Program-made: the position numbers and the translations under genes | Notes under the pieces: generated by a model | The model's database searches: none | Told to the model about the DNA's origin: nothing | Seen by the model: the letters and a program-made list of their open reading frames with translations, nothing else | From: Opisthocomus hoazin | Lineage: Eukaryota; Chordata; Aves; Opisthocomiformes; Opisthocomidae | Assembly: GCF_030867145.1 (NCBI RefSeq) | Contig: NC_134414.1 | Location: 80,156,504 to 80,220,503 of the forward strand | Direction of reading: 5' to 3' | DNA: 64,000 nt | Part shown: piece after piece, positions 21,701-33,700 of the stretch | Numbering within the stretch: position 1 is the stretch's first letter | Layout: each line of letters begins with the position of its first letter

Positions 21701-24700
21701 GGCATCAGAAAAGCAATACATATTGCTATCTCTTGCTGCTTGTTGTTTTCAACTAGGAACTCTGGTGGTGCTTGAGATAATCTCTGTGGCTGGCGCTTAC
21801 AAATCAAAGAAAACATTTGAAAACTTTTGTGAACTATTGCTTAGAGCATGCTGACTCAGTTGTGAACTGTAATTCATCCTTCTCTTTTCTATAACATGCA
21901 GAAGTCCGGACAGCTGATGTAAAGATCGGTTCGTCCTGAATTATTTTCTTGGCTTCCATCTGTCTAACACTGTGGCACATTTTGAAGTTTTCTATGACAA
22001 GACGTTCATTGAATTTAACTTTCATGGGACTTTTCTCTGTAGGAAAGTTAAGCATTTGCATAACTGTATTGAGAAATTTGATATAGTTTTAAAGTTGATA
22101 TAGTTTTAAAGTGGAATTTTTATAGAAGTCTTTGGAAGCCTAATTCTACACTGCTTGTGTTGAAGTGTCCCAATCAATAGATTCAAAAAGTGAACAGAGA
22201 TGTGTTTAAATAAAAACTTCTGTCTGTTCTCATTAATGAAATGTCAGGACTTCGGTCCTGCAGTTGATGATATTCAGCCTCAGGATTTGCTTTGCAGAGG
22301 CAATGTCTGACTGAGACAATCTGGGGAAGAAGAACCACAACAATGCTTATCTGGCATTGATAAACTGAGCTGGAGTTGAGCTGGCTCTGCTTCCATAGCA
22401 CAGTTAATTCTCCATATAGGTTAGCACTGGATATTGGAGACTTGACTATATCTAGCAGTGTAATACACTTTTTTCTTTGTAAAGTGGTCACTTGTGTTAG
22501 TACACTCTCTTGTTGCAGCAGTATCACTGAAAGGAAAGTAACTGTACATTCTCATATTTACTTTCTTTTTGTACCTTCTTACAGTACAGGTCAACTGGCT
22601 CCAAGTCCTGGCCACTGTAGTTTAAAAAGGGGCCATAGCAGCCAGCTACCAGTACTGGACCTGCTGCAGAAGTGGGATCCAGCTCGTCTGCTCAAACATG
22701 ATCTTTGGCAAAGCCATATTTTTAGCATTGGGAATGATGAAAAGTGGCATGATTTCATTGCAGATAAATGTATGGCTTCAGATCTCCCAGAAGATGCATC
22801 TTTGTTTATAAAATTGTTCCTCCATCATACTATCAGTGACCTGCAAATGAAATTTCTTACATGTCTTTTTCTTCAGTATGTTTTATAGACAAAGTAAAGC
22901 AGTTTCTTTCTCTCATTTTAAATTGTAGATCCATCAAATATTATGACCTTGTTTTGTGTAGGGCACCCACAAAGTGAGTTCATACTTGTGTTATTGATTC
23001 GTGGTGCAAAGCTCTAAAGTCAACAAAGGCTGCCTTAAGTCAACATCAGCTTTCTGTTTCATTTACTTACTTTCTAATTGCTTGATATCTTTGGTAGTTT
23101 TGCTAGTTTTCTGATCGTCTGTGTATCTTACAGGAAAGCCAATAGTTTGAAAAAGGCCCCAAATTTCTGTTGTACTTTTAAAGTTAACTCTTTGGTTTTA
23201 GTAACAAAATGACATAACTTCCAAACATTTCATAAAAAATATTAAAATACCTATTTATGCTTTTGTTTTCTTCTGTTATTTGTACTGAATCATGTGGTTG
23301 TGTTCTCACTACTAACCCTTTCAGCATGTTTGTTACACTTCAGAGAGAATGCTGTCCATGATGAGACTGCGCCTGAGTCTGCTGTGCAGAACGGCAGCTG
23401 TGTGAGAAATGGCAACCTGAAAATAACGGTAAGTTGATGTGTACGTTTTTTTTTTTATTATGGAATTTATTTTCTGTTTTGTCCAATTGTTACAAAATTG
23501 AGTATTACATAAAACAACCACAATACAGTGCTTCTAAAATCTGTTCACTGAATATAGCTTGTCCCCCAAATGCCATTGGCATCAGAACCTCAATGCTGGC
23601 TTTTGAACAGTCAGTTCATTTCCGCGTGTGGTCTTCCTTAGCTGTGCATTGTGTGCAGCTGATGTTAATTTGCAGGTTGTGTGTTTACCTGCTGAGTGAA
23701 AAGATGTAGAAGAGCTTCTGTGCTTGCTATCTATTCTCCAGAAATTACAGCTGCCACTGAGAAATGCCTTCCAGGTAGTACACGACTGTTCAGAAGCTTC
23801 TTTCCTCTTATACCTTCCTAAGCTTATGACTCATTGTTAAGAAAAAATTCAAAGTGGTAAATCAATCCTCTCTTTCATCCTCTTCTAGTAAGATCATGTT
23901 TGATAAGGCTTTGTCAGTGTCGTTGAAGTTGAAAAGTTAGCACCCTGGGGAAATCATTACCATGAGAGTAAAACAAACTTGTTATTACGGGGTAATTCAT
24001 ATATCTGTGAATGACTGTTGTGTGTTGCATTTTCTCACATACTTTCTTTGCTCGACTCATTTCAGAGAGAGAAACGGAAGGTCCGAGAACAGTGTGAAAA
24101 TATAAGGAGGAAGTCTTCTGGTAGCAGAAGAGTGAGCCAGCCGCAGAATGGAGAAGTGGTTGAGGCAGTTACATTGTTTGAAGTGGTTAGCATGGGGAAG
24201 CGGGCCATGCAGGTACTTCCAGCTCTGAATTCTGAGAGGAGTTGGTGGAGGGAAGATGGATAAACCAGTCATTTCAGTTATTTATACTCTGGAGCATTGA
24301 AATTTTGTTCTGTTTTGGCATAGGTGGGGAATAAACATGTTTGGTTGGAAAACTGTTATGAGCATGGCTCTTGAAACGAATGTGTCTTCAAGAAATTAGT
24401 GAAAATGTAGCTGTCAGATATTTAAAGAGAGGAAGGAAATATGTACCTAAATCAGTCTTCTAAAAGCAATGTCTGAACACATGAAAAGAATTATTTAAAA
24501 AAATACAGAAAATGTTTATCAGTAGAAAATTTTGGTTGTTCAGGATTGTGAAAATCAGACATTTTTTTGCTGGGAGCTTGCCTTTTGGTATTTTTCTTTT
24601 ACCCCTGTTCCAATGCAGTTTGAGAGCAGTTTGCATAACGGTCAAGTGCACTGTGCAGTAGCGGTTAGCAACTTTGTTTAGTGTGAGGAAGCCCACCTCC

Positions 24701-27700
24701 CCATATTCTGTGAGCATATGTGTATATTATATTTGTATGTGCGTATGAAGGATTGAAACCTGCAGCCCCAGTGTGTAGTGTCTGTAAGCAAAGTGTGTGT
24801 GTGCACACCTGAAAAGTGCCTTCGTGTTTTGGATGCGAGACCTTAGTTTTTCCAAGATGTGTGTGTGGATGGACTTTTGCCATGCTACAGCTGTGTTCAG
24901 TAGAGCTCCCTGAAGAGCTCAGTTTCTGCCGTGCAAAGCATGATGTGAAGGGCTTGGAAAGGCAACGGTTTGAGTCCAGACTTCTGCTGCTAGAATTTGT
25001 TAGGCCTGTGTGGTACTATAGGTGGGTTGAAGCCTGGATGGCTTGTCCCAGCAGGCACACACAGGCTGTAGGCTGTACTGCCCTAGAAATGAAATTTGGA
25101 GTTGTTAGTGTAAGCGTAGTACGTGAACTGTTTCAGTCTTCTGCACAAACCGGGTGCTAGGGAAGAAAACTCCCAGGGACCATTGCTAATATTAATTATT
25201 AGATAGTGCAGAGGTTAATTTTTTTTTTTTAAGTGAATCTCTTACCTCAGTGTTGGCAAGAAATCAAGAGGAGGTCATTTTAGTTTTGTGTATTAAAAAT
25301 ATTAATTATTAAGCTGTGGTTATTTTTCCCGTTAACTGGGAGCAAAGTGTCTGCATGGCAACATTGCCTAGAGCAGAACTTGTGAATGAGCAGTTTAAGA
25401 CTTCATTTTGCCCCAGAAGGAGTCTTTTGCATGTACTGTTAGAAATGGAACAAAATGGTGTGGAGTTTATTCTCATTTTTACAATTTAATGTAGATGGAA
25501 CAATGTCAGTTTTTGTCATTATTATGGATGTCCTTAGTGAAGTGCAACATGCTGTGTTCAGTTCCTGACTAATGACTTTCTTTAATCTGTTCCAGTCTGT
25601 AGTAGATGACTGGGTTGAAGCTTATAAACAAGACAGGAATGTGGCACTTCTAGATCTGATCAACTTCTTCATTCAATGCTCAGGCTGTCAAGGTAATTTA
25701 CCTCTTAGTAGCCCTTTCCATTGTCTGTGGATGAGAGTAGTCTGAAGTGTGCTTTCTAAAATAAAATTTTTCTCTCCAGTAATCACGTACATGTAATCTG
25801 TACTGTTTGTTAAGACAAACTCCAGATGGGCAGGGCTAACAGTGAAGAATGTTGCTGGTTAAATTCTTTGAGTTTGTGTTTACAGCATACCAACTCTCAG
25901 AGCTGTATTTGAACATGGTTTGCAAGGTTGGGTTTCTGAAGTGACATGTCATTGCTTTGCAGAATCCCCACATAGGGAAGACAGTTTTGATGACCCTTTT
26001 AATTAAAATCTGGTGTTTCAGTTGCCATTTGTTTTGTAATTTCCTAGTATCCTTTGTTTTGCTGGTATCTTTGTTCGAAAGTAAACAGCTACCAAATTAA
26101 GCTCCCTGCTTTGGTGGGTAGAAAAGCAATATCTTGCCTCATTGCGGTTACTTTTGCCAGAGGGTTGTGAAGCTGTCATAACAAACATTGAGACACAGTG
26201 ACTTTTTGGGACAGTTTGCTAGTGAAATACTTCAGGATGGCAAGTAAGAGTTTTAAGAAGATTATTCTGTTAGCTTGAAACTTCTGAGTGTATTTAAGCA
26301 GCTAGAAGGTACCTTTTTATCCTTCAAATTTTTTTCCAGGTCTTTGACTAATATGTCATTGTTTTGGGGTCTTAGACTACCAGTGGGCAAAATTTTAGTA
26401 AATCCTTGAAGTAAATGAATGGACAGAGAATACAGCAGTGCCAGACAGCACAAGACAGATTTCTCTAATGTGAATTTCAGTTTTGGTTCATCGGTATTTT
26501 CTACTGCAAATGAATTTGTGTCTCCCTATGTGTGTGTTGCCCGACAGGGTTCCCCTTTCTTGGTGTTTCTAAGCCTAAAATAAAGTCCTTACTGTGATTT
26601 CAACTTCATCAATGTAATACAGTTGTCCGTAATTATTCTTTTTAAAACATTACTTTTCTAGGCATGGTAACAGCAGAGATGTTTCAAAGTTTGCACAAGA
26701 AGGATGTCATGCAAAAAATGACAGAGACTTTTGATGAGGTAGGCACAGCTTTGACTTTGCATGGCTTTTTCATATAAACAATAGGCTTTACCTCAGTAGC
26801 CAGCCTGGACAGAGTTCCCGCTGCTTATCAGGAGCTGTGTCCTGTTTCCTTAATTTAGGAAAATAATCCTGGTTTTCATAAGAGAAATTTGGTGTTGTAA
26901 TGGCCCATTTTAGCAACAGCAGGATATTTTTTATGTAAGTCACTTTTATTTTCAGAGTTTTATTAGGGCATTCTATGATTCTGTCTGACTGCAGTCTTCC
27001 TCAGTCTGGCTTTCTCTTAGGAGTTCTATTGACAGTGACTTTATAGAGGTAAATATAACCCGGCATTGCAGCAAGTAAACAGTTCCTTTGGTATTTGGTT
27101 GACAGGTCCTTTAAAAAATATTATATGGTATTTTTATTTGAATCTTTTCCTTCTGTTTTAATGACAATATGAATTTTTCTAACTGTATTATGCCACGTGA
27201 AAGAAGAAAAACGCATTTCTGATTTTTAGATCATTGTCAAAACAGTGGTGAATATCTTGTTTATTGAGGACTGTTAAGAAAAATGCGTAGCTTTACAATA
27301 CTGTTTCTATGTTTAACTGTTCCTTGGCTAATTTTGCCAACATCAGATTTTCTGCAGTGCTCTCACAGTTGCTTCTGTGCCTTTTTTTCTGTATTTGCCA
27401 CCTCTGAACTGATTTGTCAAGCAGCAGCAGCCATCAGCCTTGCTTTCATTGAGCATCACTCAAAGACCAGCTGCTGCAGAAATTCCCACAGAAGATGAAT
27501 TTGCCAACATGGTTTTCTTCATTTTAGAAATGTAGTAGCACTCGGGCTAATTTTTGACAGAAATGATCCGTTGTGTGTCTGGCCATATGAATTAGTAATC
27601 TGGCGCTTCTTTCCCAACTAAATTAGCCCTGAATAGCACTCACGATAGGGTAGGCACTCTGGAGGGTACAAAGACGCGATTATTGTTATCATCAGCCTGG

Positions 27701-30700
27701 ATGTGTTACACCTCTGTAACCTTCTCGCCTGTCCTGGTAGGCAAAAAGGACGGTTCTGCAATTGCATTAGAAGCTGTATTATGTGTGCTATAAAAACAAG
27801 GAAATTTTTTTTGGGGGGGCAGTATTTTGACATGCTACTATAGTGAAGCATTTTACTGGTGGAATGAGGTGATAATCCCTGTGTGAGATACTCTGTGTGT
27901 CTGTTTCTTTTTTTTTTTTCTTTAATGCTAAATCCAGTGAATTCTGAAATTCTTTGTCTGTTTTTTATAGAAACTGACTCTAAAAAAAACCCTTATAAAA
28001 TGATTTATGCAGAATTAAGTACTTTTAAAGACACTATGTGTCAGCTTGATATAACTACTGTTAAGCCAGCATTAATGTAGAAGAAAATGTCTGAAGCAAT
28101 GATTTTTATGTTAACCATGGTTATTAGGTGGTTAAAAAATGCTTGAGGATTAAACCAAATTCTTTTAAAGCGGAACTAAGCAGAGCAAGAGTAGTTTGTT
28201 ATTTTCAGGTGAGTTGTTCCTTCTTTGTATATGTGTTTCTTTTTGCATATAGTTGTCTTTCATCTTTTTCATAAATAAAATGGGAACATGACTTAGTGAT
28301 TAAGTTACTTGAGAAGTAGTGCCGTACGGGATTACTGTGATTTCAAAAATATTTTTTGAAAACAAATGATGATAGTAGTGAAGTAGTAGTGAGAGTGGAG
28401 AATATTACCAGGTATCTGCTTGAGTACCTCATCTTGCCTTTTGATTTGTATTGTTTGTTTGTAGCATTCGGAGGGTTGGAAAATGAGAAGTTTTTCTGTA
28501 GTTCTTCATTCTTGGTCATTTCAGTGGTTAACCATTGCTTTACTGCTCAGTTAATTAATTGCAACACTATATCCATGTACCAGTGCTTCCTCCCAAAACT
28601 CTCACTAGTGTTAGTGGAGTTGAGTCTGGCAAGAAACATGAAAGGCAACAAGAAAAAATTCTAGAAATATATGAATAACAAAGGGAACACCAAGGAAAAC
28701 ATGGGCCCACTGCTAAACGAGGCAGGGGCCCTGGTGGCAAAGGACACAGAAGAGGCTGAGATAGTCAATGCCTTATTTGCCTCTGTCTTTACTGGTAAGA
28801 CTGGCTTTCAGAAATACCAGATCCCTGAGGGCAGAGGGAAAGCCTGGAGCAGACTACTTACCCTCCATGCAGGAGTATCAGGTCCAGGATGTACCCGGGA
28901 GTGCTGAGGGAGCTGGCTGCAGTCACTGTGAGCCCTCTTTTGATTATCTTTGAAGAGTTGTAGCGACTGAGAGAGATTCCTGAAGACTCAGAGAAAGCAA
29001 CTGTCACTCCTGTTTGCAAGAGGGACAAGAAGGAGGATCTGAGGAACTCACACTGGTCAGCCTCATCATTATTCCTGGGAAGGTGATGACACAACTAGTT
29101 CTGGAAGTAATGTCCGAACACATGAAGGACAAGAAGATGATCAGGAGTAGTCAGTGTGGATTTACAAAGGGCAAATTGTACTTAACGAACCTGATAGCCT
29201 GCTATAACTGAGTGACTAGCATAGTGGATGAGGAGGGAGCAGCGGGTGTTGTTTATCTTGACTCCGGTAAGACATAACACTGTCTCCCATAACATCCTCA
29301 TAGACAAGCTGATGAAGTATGAGTTAGGTAAGTGGACAGTGAGGTGGACTGAACAACCAGGCCCACGGGGTAGTGATCATTGGCACAAAGTCCAGTTGAA
29401 GGCTGGTTACTTGAGGTGTACCCCAGGGTTTGTTGTTTGTGCCAGTACTGTTAAACATCTTTAATAATGACCTGGACAATAGTGCAGAGTGTACTCTTAG
29501 CATGTTTGTAGATGATACAAAACTGGGAGGAGTAGCTGCTAGACCAGGTGGTTGTTCTGCTGTTCGGAGGGACTTCAGCAGTCTGGAGAGTTGGGTGAAG
29601 GGGAGCATCATGAAGTTCTACAACAGAAAACACCGTGAACCTGCGGAGGAATAACCTCATGCACCACTACACACTGGGGGCTGACTGGCTGGAAAGCAGC
29701 TCTGCAGAGCAGGATCTCAGTGTCCTTGTGGACGACAAGATGAAAACGAGCCAGCAATGCGCCCTTGCAGCAAAGAAGACCAATGACCTCCAGGGCTTCA
29801 TTAGGCAGAGCATTGCCAGCAGGTTATGAGAAGTGGTCCTTCCTCTCTACTCAGACTGGTGAGACCACATCTGGAGTGCTGAGCCAAGTTCTGGGCTTTC
29901 CAGTAAAAGAGAGAGACAGTTTTAGTGGAGCGAGTCCAGCAAAGGGCCTCAAAGATGATTAATGGTCTTTCATATGAGGAGAGTTCAGTCTGGAAAGAAG
30001 GTGGCTCAGAGGGATCTCATCTGTGTGTAAGCCAACCAACCAAACAACCCCCCCCAAAAATAAAAGCCCTCAATATCCCGATGGTACTGAATGAGGAACA
30101 GGAAGCCAGATTCCTCTCAGTGGTGCCCAGTGAGACAGTGGACATGAAGGCAAGCCAAGAGGCAATAGGCACAAATTGAAATGCGTGAAACTTCACCTGA
30201 ACACAAGAAAACACTTTTACTCTGAGAGCGGTCAACAGTGGAACAGGTTGCCTAGAGGGGCTGTGGAGTCTCCATCTGTGGAGATATTACAAAGCTGGCT
30301 GCACGCGGTGTCACCTGATACTGGGAGGACAGATTCTTTTAGGGATCCATGGTAGAATGATGACAGCACTAATCGTAGTTACAATTAAAGCTTTATTTTC
30401 TTAGCAGGATATTATGACTAATATAGCTCAGATTCTATTATTAGAATGGCACAGGGTTTCTACAAGCAGAATCAGTATAGTACAGTCTATAAGTAGTGTA
30501 ATACAGAATTTATAATGCAACTTAGTTTACGATTTCTAATCACCTGGACCCTCTGCAGATTGGGTCAAATCTTAATGCATGGTTTGCTGTATCAATGTAA
30601 CAGTTGTAATCTAGACTCAAAAATCGTATAAAAGAATACGAATCACTTAGTCCTCGGAGGAAGCAGAGGACGATGGAGGCATCCCTGGCCACCAGTGGGT

Positions 30701-33700
30701 CACGGGTCTCACTGTCCAGCCGCAGCTCTGGTCCGAGTTCCCCACTTAGGCCTTGTAACTGCTCGATTTTATAGACAGTGCTCTGTGTGCTGTTACGCGT
30801 CCCTGTTCCATGACGGGGTCATTGCCACCACCTGGCTGAGCAGGTGCCTGGACCTTCAAGGCTTGAAAGGAAGGGAGGAAGCTGCCTGATGCCCAGGAAT
30901 CTTGAGCCTGATAGGGAGGGAACAAAGGAATCTGTTTGGCTTGACTACTTGGTTCGCAGGGCCTTTAGGGCCTGATAATGAGAGAAAAGGAAAGAATATG
31001 TGATCTGCTCAGTCAGAGAGAATGGTTGCTTGCCTCATAAAATGGTGTTAGTTATGCCAACTACACTGCTAGGGGTTGGGAGCAGAGGGTACCAGTCACA
31101 CATAGCACTGGGCAGTGTGCTGTGGCTGCCCCTGCTTGTGCAGATGGGGTTGGATTAGATGATCTCAAAGAATCCCTCCCAATGTCAGTCTTTCTGTGAT
31201 GCTGTTGAAACTTGTACTGGTGTTGGAAGTGGAAAATGGCTTAGTATAGTAATTCAGAGGCATTTGTTTCCTCTTTTGTGGGCCATGGTATTCCTCAGTG
31301 GGGAAACAAGTGTGTCTTTAGAACCACTGCCTTCTGTTTTCCCTCTTTCTTAAACTATTCGGTTTCTCTCTTCTGCTGCTTTTCCTCTATGAGGTGTTTT
31401 ATTTCTTGCAGCAGTTTGTTGTCCTTTTGTAGGTTTCCTTCCTTCTCCCATTTTGTTGCTGAAATATTTATTTATTAAATATTTTACAAGAGTTAAGTTT
31501 GATACATAACTGTACAGCCTGATGTACTTGTGCTTTGAGGGGACTGGAACATCTCTCCTGCGAGGAGAGTCTGAGGGAGCTGGGCTTGTTCAGCCTGAAG
31601 AAGAGAAGGCTGCGAGGGGACCTAATATATACTTAGAAATATCTGAAGGGTGGGTGTCAGGAGGATGGGGCCAAGCTCTTTTCAGTGGTGCCCAGCGACA
31701 GGACAAGGGGCAACAGGCACAAACTGAAGCACAGAAAGTTCCGTCTGAACATGAGGAAGAACTTCTTCCCTCTGAGGGTGACGGAGCCCTGGAACAGGCT
31801 GCCCAGGGAGGTTGTGGAGTCTCCTTCTCTGGAGATACTCAAGACCCGCCTGGACAAGGCCCTGTGCAGCCTCCTGTAGGCGACCCTGCTTCGGCAGAGG
31901 GGTTGGACTAGATGACCCACAGAGGTCCCTTCCAACCCCTACCATTCTGTGATTCTGTGATTCTGCTTTGCTGAGCCTAATAAAGAATTTAATGCCTTTT
32001 GTCTTGGAATAATTGCAGAATTGAGGAAACATCTCTGAATCATCACACTAGTGCTGATAACATTTCTCTATAATTTGAAAAGCTCAGAATGATTTTCTAG
32101 AGTTTAGATGTTTTACAGTACCTAGTTACTAAATGTTGGAAAGGGATATATACTTAGACTTGCTAGGGTGGCATATCTTAGAATTAACAATTAGGATTAT
32201 ACCTTATATTCACCATCCCTGGAGGTGTTCAAAAAATGTGTACATGTGGCACTTCGGGATATGGTTTAGTAGGCATGGTGGTGTTGGTGTGATGGTTGGA
32301 CTTGATGATCTTAGAGGTCTTTTCCAACCTATGATTCTATATATGCTTGCTTATAAATTTTAAAAACAAGTTATCTCTTTCTTGTAGCAATAAAATCAGG
32401 GTTTATGTAGATGTGTGTTTTTCTTCTATCATGGATTATAATTAAAAAATAATGAGATGAGAAGGGATTAGATTTTGTTGAATGTGTTGGATTATATAAG
32501 CCATGTGGAATACAAATTGTCTTAAGTTTTAATAGTCTTTTTAATATGATACATGGTTTGTGATGTTTTTGTCTTTATGAATTAACTGTGCCATTTCATC
32601 AGAAAGCTTTTAAAATTTTGTCTCGTGCATTATAGGAAACGGGGTTGCAGTACAAGAAATTCATGGCCTATCCTTGGATCCTGACAGTTACTTGGCCAGT
32701 GGACATGGTAAGGCTCCTTTGTAGTTCTCTGCAACTGTAGTGTAGCATTTTCTGTGGCTGTATTTTCTGTTTCCAATGGAGGCAAATACATCAGAACTAG
32801 TCATCTTAAACTGTGTGCTAGTGAATGGAGATAATCATGCACTTCTGAGGTCTGCTTCGTCTGCTCTGTTTAGGACCTCTTGTTTGGAATCAATGCAGTC
32901 ATGCTTTTGAAGTGCCGGTTTCTTGCTATTGATGTCAAAGGGAGGTGAAGGTGATTTGCTGAGTTGGGTGTGATGAATGGCTCCTGTAGCAATTTGAACA
33001 GACAGGTGTATGTCAAGTTGCAGTGGTGCTCAGGAACGTTCCCCATCCCTTCCTGCAAGCTCTACACACACACATGTATGCACACAGAGGTTTAGGCAGA
33101 CAGATTTGTTCAATTCAGAAACTTGTTTTGTCAAAATGTGCTATTGCAAACATAAATATTTGATTGCAAGAGTGTTTTTGAGAACACAAACATCTTTTCT
33201 GTAATGCCTCTTCCCGTATAACACTTGCAGTGTTGTGGGGAATTCATCTTAACTCCTTGTTGGCACTTTGGCTTTCCTCTCTTCCATAGACTCTGTAAGA
33301 AAGAAAGAAACATTTCTAGAATGAGTCAAAGCAGGGGCCTCAGTTGAGTGGTTTGAATGGTTCTCTGGAAGAAACTGTGTTAAGCGCCTAGCCTGACTTG
33401 GTTTCTGGAAGTAGGGTTGCTTCTCTCTACTGGGTATGGAGGGAATCTAAGGGAATTACTGGGGTTGTTCAACCTGGAGAAGGGAAGGCTCCAGGTAGAT
33501 CTTACTGGGACATTTCAGTACTAAAGGGGGTTGTAAGAAAGATGGAGACAAACTTTTTAGCAGGGCCTGTAGCGATAGGACCGAGGGGTAATGGCTTTAA
33601 ACTAAAAGAGAGTTGATTTAGATTAGATATAAGGAAGAAATTTTTTACAATAAATGTAGTGAAACAGCAGAACAGGTTGTTGCCCAGAGAGGTGGTAGAT

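Larger units (their letters stand above)
18797..23343 (+). other. STAG intron 1
   Basis: A 4.5-kb intron. It holds a short antisense CR1 tail (20463-20600) and an orphan protein-like open frame (22585-22888). The rest shows only A or T runs and nothing recognised. Confidence 0.6.
26739..32635 (+). other. STAG intron 5, rich in CR1
   Basis: A 5.9-kb intron with three sense-oriented CR1 fragments. The largest is split by a solo LTR. The left part (26739-28614) has no recognised element apart from a short CR1-tail-like ATTCTATGATTCTGT near 26970. Confidence 0.7.
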
